64,000 nucleotides of DNA from Escarpia spicata (taxonomy: Eukaryota; Annelida; Polychaeta; Sabellida; Siboglinidae), in NCBI GenBank assembly GCA_963995525.1, contig OZ023208.1, positions 23,860,825 through 23,924,824 on the forward strand, given 5' to 3'. The notes beneath the pieces were generated by a model. The model was not told where the DNA came from, made no database searches, and was given only the letters and a program-made list of their open reading frames with translations. Both the position numbers and the translations under genes were made by a program. Shown here piece by piece: positions 12,166-34,800 of this stretch (position 1 is the first letter of the stretch; every line of letters starts with the position of its first letter).

Positions 12166-14400
12166 GTCTCGCTGTAAAACTTGGCAACCAAATGCTGTGT
12201 TCACAACTACTGACAACTTACATTATATATATATTATATATATTATAATGTAAATATATAAGTATGAAATAATTGGCCCACACTGACATATATTGGATAT
12301 TGACAATGATACATGTTCTTTAAGTCAATTATGAAATGGTTTTTTTTCTATCTGAACTATGTGTATTTCTGAGTCGTCTTCCCATTTTACGCGGACGCCA
12401 AATGTTACAGCACTTTTGTAGACGTATTCTTCACCTGATTTATGTCTAAGAACATTTAGATCAGCCGAATTACTCATTCGCTGATCCCCGAAAGGTTACA
12501 CCTTCATTGAAGTTCCTCTATTACGTTGCTCTTTGAGCTCTCACAAAATCAAAGCTCATGCTATTCAAGAAACAGAAACAAACGACTTCCAAAACGATAT
12601 GTTGTCTTGATGACCTTGCATTTTTAGAAGTTGATTTACAAAGCCAATTTATTCCGGGCAGCTTGAAATTCTCAAATGGTGAATTGTAGCTTCTCAAACA
12701 CAATGGGCAAAATCGTTGTATAATTTGTGTATTTGATGTGAAATCAAGTCAGTATCTAGCTGAAACTACTTGCATAAGCCCTTTAGGTCTTCCACAACCA
12801 ATTCCAGGAAGGAACATACCAAAAATATAGGTCAATTATCATACTGTCCTGCCTTACGCCTGTTTCCACTCGAACTATTGATGACGGCTGCCTACAGTCA
12901 GCATTCTTACAACTGGCTTTACCGAGTGATGTTAGTTTGGGGTCTACCAATACACCCCAGTCTCTTCCGCAATGCATATCTCTATATATGATTTCAAAAG
13001 TGGCCTTGATGCCCACAGAATTGAAAGCGCTTAATTTATTTGCCTGTTTCATTACCTGGTGCACTATAACGATAACATCTAGCATCTTTATTTTCCTGAA
13101 TCAAAACTGTTTGATAGATGGCGTTGATGTTGTCATCTATCTGCATGAGTACATCCTCGCAAGTCAGGGCCGTTTGCCATGCAAAACTAGCCCTGGCAGA
13201 TCTCCTACGCGAAGTGCGGAAGTTAGCTGAGTCAAACTAGTAAAATACTTCACCCATGAGAAGAGCGCAAATACCTGCCCCAATTTGAAGACGGATAAAC
13301 GGCTTTTGGGAATCCCAATATAATGACCCGTTCGCCCATTAACACGTGCAGTTGAACGGTATTGTGTATTCGAATAATTACTTCTACGTCCTAAACATTG
13401 CATATATCACGAATCACGGTTGGTTGAAATGAGTTTTATTATGACCACCTGACCTGCCGTCAACCACTGATATAGTGATCAATTTAATAGGCGGAGCTTA
13501 AATTCAGAGTTTCGCAAAGCGATTAGTCTCGTTTAACTGACCATCGCCTGGCTGTGTGACTTCGCCATGAAGATAGTCTGGCTCAGAGTCGCGTTTTGAC
13601 TGCCCACTTGTAGACAACCATAAGAGCTGCCACCTAGTGAACATGCATGTGATTAAAAGGCACTAAAATACGAAAAAAGTTTAATGTCGGTTTATTGTGT
13701 GTGTGACATGTTTCAATATAAGTTTAATGTTGAATAATTGTTATAGTATAGTATACTGATAAAAATGTCGACTTATTTAATTTGTTATTACATAGTTGCC
13801 CTGAGAACCAATCATCGTCTCAACCTAAATCTGGGGTAAAGCCCCCTACCGGTAACATTGGCAGGAGCTTAATAATCCAGGCCGTATGGTGAGGTGCCAA
13901 TGCTGCCACCTCACGGCGCCTGGATAATCGAACAAAGCGATCAGCCGAGGGATACTAAAGATATATATATACGATCTCTGGGGATACTGCTGGCTGGCAC
14001 TGACGTAATCAGCAGCAGCGACCCCTGGCGCGCGAGGATGCATAAGTACCATCTTGTCGAATACCTCGCACACTCACGCTTTCTAATATCGTTATTGGAC
14101 TAGACAGTATGCTTGAATGACTTGGATGGGATCAAAAAACAAGATGACATAATCATACCTTTGTTTATGTCTACCATTACAGAACATGCCGGCAACAACA
14201 ATTAAATTATATTGCCGACGACGATATTTTGTAATTCTACTTATATAAGTATTACGTTGTATACGCATTGTTAGTGACGTAGTTGTGGATATGACTAGTA
14301 GTCCTTATCATGCTTATGTATATGTGTTGTACGGATTGTCAGTGACGTCACTATATATATATATATAACATGACGTTGGTACTTTCTTGGCAACTTAACT
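12166..14400. other. Intergenic region between divergent genes
   Basis: Between ferrochelatase (minus) and the membrane-protein gene (plus). It contains AT repeats near 12225-12250, a weak reverse-transcriptase-like relic on the minus strand at about 12770-13100 (a RVETGVRQ string in a broken frame), and a TATATATATATATATAA run at 14350-14367, about 35-50 bp upstream of the start codon at 14401 and a possible TATA element. No convincing gene seen. Confidence 0.5.
13627..13640 (-). promoter_or_regulatory. Third CTCF-consensus motif
   Basis: CTGCCACCTAGTGA, read on the minus strand as TCACTAGGTGGCAG, fits the CTCF core at 13 of 14 positions, in the same orientation as the pair at 12111-12165. 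It lies between the divergent ferrochelatase and membrane-protein genes. Confidence 0.4.
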
Positions 14401-14575
14401 ATGGCTACGGTGGGCGCATTTCTTATATTTCTGCCAGTAATCCTGTCGTTCGCAGCTAGAGGTAAGCGTACGTTAGAAACAATCTCATGTAGAACATCAG
14501 TTTTGGAACGGCTGTAGAATCACTCAAAACGGGTTCAGTGCAACAGTACAGTCTGTCGTTTTTGTGATTGTGTGT

Positions 14576-14644
<69 letters not shown>

Positions 14645-17600
14645 CGTGCGTTTGTGTATGTGCGTGCATGTGAGTGTGCGTGCGTGCGTGCGTGCGTGCG
14701 TGCGCATATGCCTGCGCGCGTCCCTACGTATACGTGTATGTGCGTGTTGTACAACTTGTATTGTATACTATCAGATTTGTAGGGCACCCGGTATTCGGTG
14801 TTATGATTTATGCAGCTTCCAAGGGAAATGAAATCCTTGGATTAATTAGGCGAAGTATAGCGTAAAAGAAAAAAGAACTAATAATACCGCTGTACAAAAC
14901 AATAGTGAGGACTCATTTAGAATATTGTATACAAGCTTGGAGGCCATATCGCAAGAACGACATAGATATGCTAGAAAGAGTACAGAGGAGAGCGACTAAA
15001 ATTGTAGCAAAACTGAAGGATCTTAGTTACAAATGTGTCTAAAAGAATGTGGTTTAACAACACTAGAGACCAGGAGATTGAGAGATCAGATAGAAGTATT
15101 TAAAATATTACATTACATTAGGAGCAGTGCAGATTAGATATAAGAAAGTTCTCATTTTCACAAAGGACTGTAAATGAATGGAACAGATTATCTCCTGATT
15201 GTGTGGGTGCTAGTGGCGTGAATTTGTTTTAAAATAAAATCGACACATACCTCAGAAGGGCGGGATACATGTAAATAAAAGGGTTGGACTCTCGATAAGC
15301 CAAAGGGCTTCCTTGTCCACCTGCCATCTAGAGTTAATACTCTGGGTGGCAATCTTGTTAAATAGTCAATTACGCCATGAATAAGGAACACAAGCAATGT
15401 GTTACTTCGTTCCAATTGTTACATAATGTATTTACATGTTTCCTATTACTACATCTGTACTGTACTGACCATTATGTATCAATAAAGATTATTATTATTC
15501 ACTTGTAAAATGTACATTTTCTGGCCATGAATCAACCCCTTTAGCCATATAATTTTACTGTGATCATACCAAATGAAAATTGTGGACAACACGTGTCAAG
15601 GATAAACTGTTGACTGTGTAAGATTCCTGTTTTCGAATTTTATTTTATTTTGTTTTTGGCTGCCATTCTCGATAGAAAGTTCTGGTTAGAATGTGTTTAA
15701 TCGTAAAACTATTACTCGGGTGGAATTTCATATTGACAAAAACTATTCAAAGTATATTCCGTTGGAGTTTCTCAGATAGTCAAAACAGTACCAGGTTTCG
15801 CAAACATGCCTACCTGAGTTAATTGCGTATCTTCTGTGATCCTTTTCAGAAGTTACAACACGACATATCATTATCACCGTCGAACACAGGGAAATATTTT
15901 CCATGCAAGGTGAGGAGGTTTGCATTCGCTAATAAAGGCAACTTGTTTATTTGCTCATATGAAAACATTGCAGGTGTGCGTGGAATGTATATAAATACTG
16001 TATATGTACGGGGTATTTCACTATGATTTGCGATTTTTATCATGGCTATCGATGTGCAGTCGGCGGGTTAATGTTAACCGTCGCATATGTGTAGTTGACC
16101 GTATAATTATAACAACTGTCCAGTCTGTTCGGGGACACAATAGTTCGGATGTTAGGATTGACGGACGTGCGAGTGTAACATTTTCATTGTTCAGATTCCT
16201 CGTACAGGTTGTCACTATATGTGAGTAATGTGACCCGTCACAGCGAACCGGGTATTTAGTGTCACAGGCCTATTCTGCAAATGAGCCAAAAATAGCTGAC
16301 TTCCTTCCTTCCTTCCTTCCGTATAGCGATCACAGCCATCATTGACTATTCTATCACTGTATGGGGAATCTGCGTTGTTACAGCAAGATCTCATTCTTCT
16401 AATCTCATTTTTCAATATCTGCTTTATTTCCCTAGACAAATAACCCCAAACTAATAAAATACTAAATGTATGTTTGCTACGTGCTACGGGCATTTTTTAA
16501 AGGTATATTTTAGCAATAAATCAAAAACTACCAAAGATATTTCTATGAATGGGGTATTATTTTTAAAGCTCATAATTTGTGGAATCTAAAATGGTACAAA
16601 ACTATACTTCACAATGTTGCTACTTAATACCCACTTTGCAGTGGCAGATTACACCAATACAACGTTGTGTTAAGACATACAGACTCTTTTATTCAGACTA
16701 CGGAGACGACGACGAGACGATCAAGTTGGATCCAGAGTACGCCTACTATGACAACAGGTTTGGCATCTTGGACGAGGTCGTTTCCGTTGGCGTACAAGAA
16801 GACGAAAACACGACCAAGTAAGCCGCTATGTGTTGCAGCTATCAGTTTGTGATCTTGGAATGGCAATCCTCGTAGACCTAGTGTACTTTCTTTCACAATA
16901 TAATTGATTTGATTGGTTGAACGTGCTAGAAGAGTTATTTTCCAAACATGCTACATTTTATTTCCTCTGAGCAAATGACTGATATCTAGTGTTTCTTTAT
17001 TTAAGTTGTTTGACTTCAGAGATTGTACTGTTCTATTTGGTACTCATGTTTCCGTGCGTGTCTGTATAAGTGCATGCATTGTGTTCTATCTCCGCACAGA
17101 ATAAATAGCACACTGCAAGAAAAGAGACGCAACAACAACAACACAGACACGGCGGATGTTAACAGTAAAGAACAAAACCAAACCTCAAGTAGTTATATCA
17201 GAAAAATCACACAAAACGAGAAAGATCACGCTAACACAAGAAACAGCAGCAACAAAGAAAAAGACTTTGATGTAAAAGAACTCGACAGAAACGTGACACA
17301 CAACAAAGCGTTGACGCAGCCGATGGCGGTGAAGGGGAGAAAGCGTCGAGACGTATCTGCCGAGACGACGGGGCAACAAGAAAAAAGTCACGTGATTCTC
17401 GCGAGACAAGCGAAAGCCGACGACACGGTGTATGACTGGTCCGTGGACGAACTTTCTGAATCCGAAAAATGGCAAGTCGACAGGGTAGATCCAGGAAGGA
17501 AGGTAAGAATATGCTTTTCACGAAATTAACAGTGTGCATGTGTGTGGGTGAGTGTGTGTGTGCGTAAGTGCGTGTGTATGGGGTTGATGCGTGCGTGTGT

Positions 17601-19170
17601 GCGTGCATACGTATTCACGTGAGACTTTTTCTTTAATTTGTCCTATATCACCAGTTGCGCCGCTACACCTTAGCGTGACACAAAATCTGCTCATTTAGCC
17701 ACCTTTACGCGATCCTACATATTCCACATGTTGGCCATACATTGTGTATGTACTATGTATATGTTGTAGACTTTCTTGGAGCGAGCGATCCAAGCGTTTA
17801 CCTTCCTAAAAAAGTACCCGTCCGTGACTACTCCAATTATCGTTGTTGTCGCAACGATCCTCGGTTACTGCTGCTGTTGGTGAGTTACGTCATCGGTGGC
17901 GGTAGACTACGTCAAGTATTGAAGCAGCTTTATAGTCGCATAGCGTGCGTGTCTATGTGCATCACTATGTACAAGTCGGACTCTATACGGCTACAATGCT
18001 TAATAAATTTACATATTTAATACATTTAATATCTAGACATCAGCCTAAAAACTAAATTGTTTTTATTTTATTTTGACGCCTCTTCTGGTGCTACAAAAGC
18101 TTGCGGTTTATGTAATTTTCAAATTAACGGGACTTTATATATGATAAACGTCATGTGTACCCTAAATACAATAAACTTGCTGTCGTATTGTATCCAACAT
18201 AACCACCGCACCTGTCACCAAACCTACTTGGTAATTCTAGTTCCCCCTTTGGTTTCACAATGCATCGAGTCAATGAATAGACGGGTCTATATACAACAAA
18301 AGGTGTTTTTGTATTGTGGGAGTCTTATCCAGCAGTGGAAGGGAGCTTAGTGCTACCCCTCTACTGACAGATTCCCTTTTGTGGTTGATCTGATGTACAA
18401 AAAGGGTTAGGTTGAAGGTTATCATTAGGTTGAAGGTACTTTTGACAATATTGACGCGTCTATAAGTGGACGGGTAGAAAACACTTAAAAGCCATCGTCT
18501 CAGCAATGTCTACGATACATTTTAGGGGTGTCATCGAATGACATCAGTGATGTTGTCCGCATGCACGCGGACGATCTGAGTCTTGACACGGCGAAACATC
18601 ATTACACCGATCTCATCAGTGCCGGATTTAGAGCAAGGTCGACGAGGCAGTTGCCCAGAGGCCCCACCATACAATTTTATGGGGGCCTCCACAAAACGCT
18701 TTTTTGGTAATTTCTTTGGGGTGGAAACGTAACTTGTTTTAGTCATAACATGAGTACTTTAATTTGATGCAAATTGCTGTTCGATGTGGGCAAAAGTCAT
18801 AATTTGCTGTGACGTCGCTATTGTAAAAAGTAGGAAGGAGTGAACAGTTATATATGATACGATATTCGGCCAATAACTGCACAGGGGCCCTCACAGTCCT
18901 AAATCCGGCGCTGGGTCTCATTAGACATCGTCTAACCATGTTTTCCCTGGATATACGGTGCGTGTTGTATTGAATTGTGTTTCTGCTGTCGCGTATAGTT
19001 GCTGCACGCCCTGCTTGGTGCTCTGCTGCTGTGATCCGCGCAACGTCGGGAAAAAGTCGGCGGAACAATACTTGGTTGGACTCCGGAAGGATTCCCGGGG
19101 AAACTACGTCATCGATGACATTACAGATTACGAGCGCGAGGCCGCCGGTCGCGCCGCCGACATTTATTGA
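14401..19170 (+). CDS. Unrecognised type I membrane protein with juxtamembrane cysteine cluster
   Basis: Five exons: 14401-14461, 16697-16817, 17100-17502, 17770-17879 and 18999-19170 (TGA). GT-AG junctions and phases 1, 2, 0, 2 join into one frame of 288 residues. Residues 1-20 (MATVGAFLIFLPVILSFAA and one Arg) form a signal peptide. Residues 21-60 are Asp/Glu/Tyr-rich. Residues 61-195 are hydrophilic, Asn/Lys-rich, with several N-glycosylation sequons (NST, NNT, NQT, NSS, NVT) and a furin-type RKRR at 141-144. A hydrophobic segment begins near residue 214 (TTPIIVVVATILGY) and runs into CCCCCCTPCLVLCCCD, ten Cys in 15 residues, six of them consecutive across the exon 4/5 junction. A ~45-residue acidic/basic tail ends RAADIY. 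I do not recognise the family. The layout suggests a palmitoylated, possibly proprotein-processed surface protein; that is inference. Exons 1 and 2 are supported only by signal-peptide character and phase. Confidence 0.72.
14565..14720 (+). repeat. (TG)n/(TGCG)n microsatellite
   Basis: Alternating TG for about 75 bp, then TGCG/TGTG variants to about 14720. Alternating purine-pyrimidine, potentially Z-DNA forming. Cys/Val or His/Thr frames across it are artefacts. It abuts the 5' break of the LINE fragment that follows. Confidence 0.95.
14802..15500 (+). mobile_element. CR1-type LINE, 3' fragment (copy A)
   Basis: The broken translation ASKGNEILGLIRRSIA, then LEYCIQAWRPYRKNDIDMLE and RVQRRATKI, matches the post-RT C-terminal region of the family seen at 52070-54575. 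Homology continues through the 3' UTR (ctcgataagccaaagggctt, ccacctgccatctagagtta) and ends near an ATT microsatellite at 15483-15498. Stops and frameshifts throughout; dead. It sits in intron 1 of the membrane-protein gene. Confidence 0.85.
18617..18913. mobile_element. hAT-type MITE with 8-bp target duplication
   Basis: Terminal inverted repeats CAGTGCCGGATTTAG and CTAAATCCGGCGCTG (14 of 15 pair). Flanks are gatctcat (18609-18616) and ggtctcat (18914-18921), 7 of 8 identical, as expected of hAT. 297 bp, non-coding. It lies in the last intron of the membrane-protein gene. Confidence 0.82.
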
Positions 19171-21116
19171 TGACGTCAGCTCGCCAATTCCCACCATTGT
19201 CGCTAACAGAACACGTGCCAAGTTCCTTCATGCAGGAAATTTGTGAAAATATGCACTGGGATATAATATTCAAGACCCACCCATAAAAGTACACGAGTTA
19301 CGAGTGACATTTATTGTAGGCATACTAGCACGAGTTCCGTGTTGCTAACTGTGATTACATTCCTTAGTAAATACTTGAGGTAAGGATCGAGAGCAACTAA
19401 CATGATGCCGGACTGAGTGGCCGTTGCTAAGTTGTGAAAAACGCTATTATTAGAATGGTGTAAGGTGCAGCACGTACTAATGACCAAAAAGATTACTATT
19501 GAAATATGTTATATTGAATAGTCATGAAAATATTGACAAAACTATTTTTACTGATTTTCTAACGTAGAAACGTAGAACGACGATACGATGTAGCACTCAC
19601 TTACTGCGCAACCTGACATTCTCCTGCGTCGCGAAGTGTGACCGCTTCTCCAACTACGACATGCTTGAAGAACTACTGAATCCACGACCAACAAGTTAAA
19701 CAACACCTGTATTACGATCTTCGCCGAGTAGGGTTTCGGCAATATTTTGCACGACAGATGCAGCTGGACACTAACAGTTCAGGTTAACCCCCTCGTGCAG
19801 TAGTACAACTATGTCCCACCTATAGAGTTAATTATTCCCGTAAATAGACTAGCGTGTTATATTTATATAATTGTGATCCCAACAATAACATTCCGGAATC
19901 CGGCGGCTTCTTAATATTCCAGAACGCCGCCGTCTTTTCGTGTTCCGTCTACACTTTCTGTACCATATCCCGTCTCCTAAATGTCTTGTATTCGAAAATA
20001 ACTCAACTTTCACAGCAGTCTTCGTGAGCTCGTGATCTTGATTATATAGACTGCCAAAGTAAACCAACACGTTTGTAACAAAGTTTTCGTACACTTTATT
20101 AGCAAAACGAACCACAACTAAAAGTACAAGGAATGTTTGTTTTCTTTCAAAACACAGGCACCTCGCATGTGTGCCCCAACAAGTATCATTTTTACATAAT
20201 TCTTTAGGGTTGTACTTTGAGATATTTTCACTGCAATGAAGTGTTTGTCCTTAACCACCACTCGGCTGCCAAGTCTTGCCTGCGCCCCATTCACTCAACG
20301 TAAGCAAGTCTAGATAATAAGCTACATAACCCACCTAGCTGCTTTGATCAACAATCTGTGCTTGTACTCCTAGGAAAAAGGATGTATTCCGAAACTACAG
20401 CAGCAACAGCAAACTGGAGCAACCATTAAAGAGCAACACATAAATTTAACAGGACTGTAAAGTTAATGTTTTCCAAGACTGCAATGTGTTGAAAATGATC
20501 AGGATTAATCAATACATTGTTTCAAAAAGGATATTCGTTTTAAGACTGTTATGTTGATAATAGAGAAACTAAACAGAAATACTGATATACAATATATGTG
20601 TACATATTAGTTATAACTATCTGACATCTTTCAATGAACAACTATCATTATACAATGAGTAATTAGCCACTACCGCTACTTGATACTAAGTCAAATGTTG
20701 TGCACACCTTTTTTGAGCGATTTCCAAACATGACATGTTTACTATGTTTAACAATGTTCATCATTACACATTTAAAAACGTATTTGTATGTTAGGTAGAA
20801 ACAGCCTTGGCAAATGCATAAAATTTCAATCAACTCTAACTGAAAACACGAACATTAAAACATCCTCGACCATAATATAAACACTGTTTAAACATAAACA
20901 CAATCATTTAGTACAGTAATAGATACAATTTGCAATGCAACTACGTAATTTTCAGACAAATCTAATTAACGACAACCATGCATCCCCAATACGATTTTCA
21001 TACAGCAACCTATTTTACAAGTGCGCACGATGATCCACAGAAACAGTATGTGGAAACACAGATCTACGCTTCCGGTAGTTCACAGCATGGTTTTATGCAT
21101 ACGAACATATCTCAGA
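19171..21116. other. Intergenic region between convergent genes
   Basis: Between the stop of the plus-strand membrane-protein gene and the distal last exon of the calcyphosine-like gene. It contains one candidate exon at 19568-19699 (see findings). The 3' UTRs of both neighbours should lie here. Otherwise AT-rich and featureless. Confidence 0.5.
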
Positions 21117-31358
<10,242 letters not shown>

Positions 31359-31893
31359 TTTGATGAATTTGTTGGTTTCCTGACTTCTGTAGATGTATTT
31401 GTATTACCTGGCGACCGGCGCAGATTAACGACGCAGTTTCACGCAAATTATGTCGAGACTGTTTTGTTTACGCCTTTTTAATTACGGAAATTACGACGAA
31501 TCTCGCCGCAAATGTACCCACGCCGTGCCGTATTAAATCTAGTTGATAAACAAACCAGAAATTACTGCAGTTCTAGTTCTTTTGTAGCCGTCGTGCAAAT
31601 TCGTACATCTACGAAATTGGACAATCGCAGAACATGTATCAACGGGCACGTATCTTGGCTCGCTGCATGTCATCCGGGACTTCTGTTTTCCCGTTGCCGT
31701 GACGACATAATTACCAGGTACCGCAAGTTCGGGTTTGAAGGTGTGCTACCCACCACTGCTGCCACCTTTCGGATAATTATGTATAATTCGTATTGCCGCC
31801 GTGACGCCTAGCGCCGTGACAGCATAAGACGGAAGTTCAATAATAAAATCAACACTAAAGATTTCATTTACAGCTCTGCGAGCAAGTAACAAG
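31359..31893. promoter_or_regulatory. Shared promoter between calcyphosine-like gene and MTAP
   Basis: 535 bp separate the two opposed start codons. The stretch is richer in CpG than the surrounding introns and has no TATA box I can identify. It must contain both 5' UTRs and promoters unless either gene has a further non-coding exon. Confidence 0.6.
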
Positions 31894-34800
31894 ATGTCGG
31901 GACCACATTCATGCTCTCGTCCGGTGAAGGTCAGCATATTGTTTAAACTGTGTATAACGATAAATGTCGTAAAGTCAAGCTTTTGACGTTTCGCTGGAGC
32001 CTTATGTCGCTATGCGTCAGACCACTGCCCTGGGCTGGGGCACTGGCACTACCGGCTAGTTACACTGACTTGTAGACATGTAATTGTACTCATGTATTTG
32101 TTTAGGTTATTAGTAAAATTTTATTGTCCAATGCTGTCGCCATCTTACTGTGTAAGGTCAGAACATAAAAGATCGCCCGCAGATCTCCCATACGTGATAC
32201 AATGAGTGAAAGAATAATCAATAATGACCGTGATCACTAGTAATGTATACCGTACGCCATACGGAAAGAAGGAAGGAAGACTCGTGTCAGATTGTACACC
32301 GTCACCGAATTTAGAATTTAGGGCCGATTGGCGATTCAATTGGGGCCACATCCGTAACTAAACTAGCCACATCGACGCCATCAACTAGTTATTATTGTTA
32401 TACAACAATAAACGCCATTACAATGTTTCTTGGACCCTTTGCCTTTGAAGTTTGATTTGAAAGTATTTCAGCAATTTTCTTTAATTTATTTAATTAATAT
32501 CACAATGTTATATTATTAACTTGTCATTATTAATATTACGTCATGCTATATAGTATATACTTATGACTGTATGAAATATTAAATGACCACGTGCAGTTGC
32601 TGGACCTGTACAATCTGCAGATGGGTGCACAGTCTATGGATCTTTGAGTTATTTGCTAGTTGTGTTAATATTGACAGATCTAGTATGAGATATCTGTTAA
32701 GGGCAAAGTACACACACATTAAGAAATGTTTGACTCTCAATAAATCAATGGCTATCTTGTCAACTTGCCAACTATTTTGGATGGCAATCTTGTTCAATCT
32801 AGTCATTCCTTCAATTTATGCAAAACTATTCTCAAAGTATTCAGCACATGCAATATTACACAGTCTACACTTTACAATGAACTTTAAGAAGATTAAAATG
32901 TGAAAATTTAATGTATGAATTGTGCTTGTGGTCTATCAATGGCAGTCGGGCTGATATCTACTTCATGACAAAAATGTTGCAATGACAGCATTGTGCTCTT
33001 TAGTTTAAAATTAAAAGAAAAACAGATACATGAAGTGAACAAATAGTAATCTGTGTACAGTTGTTTATTCCTTGAATGGATTGATGATCCAGTTTCTTGG
33101 ACTTGGTTAGAAATATTATAAATAATTATCTTCGAATCGCATACCCCATATTTTCACTTTATTATTTTATAAAGAAATATACGTACTGGTCGTCAGCTAG
33201 GTGAGTGCATGTCCAATCTATGCAAATGTTATAATTACATGTACTTCAAGGGTTGGAAGTGCTCCTATTGACGAGTGTCAGAAGCTTAATGAGAGGGAAT
33301 TAATTAACTTTAAGTAGCAACTAATTGCTATTTAGTAAATCACCTAGAGTGGATGGGATTCCACTACTATTGGAAAGTGTAGAACAAATTAGCATATCAC
33401 TTGCAACAGTATCCAACTTGTCATTAGAATAGGGAGTGGTTCCTTTAGAATGTAAAGAAGCAAACATTATACCGTTATTTAAACGTCCTCAACCAATTCG
33501 TTTGCCCATCGCCAATCCGGTTCTTTTTTAGGTCCAGATGTGTAATGTGTGAATAGTTTAACTAGTGTGCACAGTTGGCTTAATAAAAAAAGTGCATACT
33601 TGTTTTTTAATAGTCAATAAAAAGATTTGTCGTTACACCGGGTTAGCTGGCGAAAGCAAATTGCGCTGTTAACCTCCTGGGCCATTTCGGTCACATGCTT
33701 TACGCGAGATCGGCATCTCACGCATTCAAAAACAATAACAACACAAGTGCTTTGGTGTATCAAGATGACGATTCCAAAGTGGTTGTACGAAGGTATGTAT
33801 TACACTATCGCAGTTAGCAACAAGAACGCGTAGCCGTGTATTAATTCAACGAGAATTACAACTTGCGAACGTCTACACTCGACTCAAGGCTGACTCTAAC
33901 GTCTAAGGCTAAGCCAGTCACCATGTCCATGACCATATTATCAGCCAGAGATTCAGTCAGAAGCTGTGACAACGAGCATACTATTTGATATGTATTGTAT
34001 TTGGTTACGTAGGATCTTGTTAATAAGCTATGTTATTGCGACAATACATATAGAGAGTAGATGACATGAGGGTGCGAAATGACAAGTAACATTGGTTTGG
34101 CAGTAGGCCCCTGTTGGTCATGCAAGTAACTTAGTCAGGGAGCATCCGTCATTTTGTGCAAGAGAACGTCAAACACAGGAGTATTATATTGGTGATCATA
34201 ATTATTAAAACAGTGTTTTGTGACTTACATTTGGATACTATTACTGCAGAATGTTGTTGATTTGCATTGTAGTTTTAAAATATTTTTTATACGACAACCT
34301 TGATGATGATGATTTTATTCAATATAAAAAGGTAAACGTGTAAATGCATAAAACATACAGCTAGAGTACACCATATATAAGGATGACATAAGTAAGTGCT
34401 CGCACTTGTTTCCATTGTGGTCCTTGATGCCTGGCTGTAGTCTATGTAATTGGTATCTTGTGATGCCTTTTAATCGACACATGCAAGCTATTCTTGTGTA
34501 TTTATTAATATGTGTATATATTCTCACCACAGCAATATATGAATGCATAATACGTAATTTGAATTATGATGTTGCTAGAGGCCACACTGCAACCCCTGAA
34601 TGGGAATGAGAGGATGCAGAAGAGGGACTAAGGCGGTCACCTGGGTCAGGCAGACACAGGGAGGATATATAGTCTGCAGGAGGCCCATATGATCAATGCA
34701 GGTAATTTATAACAATCAACCACGTATAAGGTATCAACAAATTTTAATGGGCACATTAAAATATATATTTGTTTTCATACACATTTTAATAATAACATCT

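Noticed and set aside
14456..14865. His/Thr and Cys/Val-rich open frames
   Set aside because: Translation of the TG microsatellite.
18526..18616. Codon-like stretch GVSSNDISDVVRMHADDLSL as an extra exon of the membrane-protein gene
   Set aside because: Joining it to exon 4 gives an immediate in-frame stop and no donor is present; kept only as a possible old exon disrupted by the MITE.
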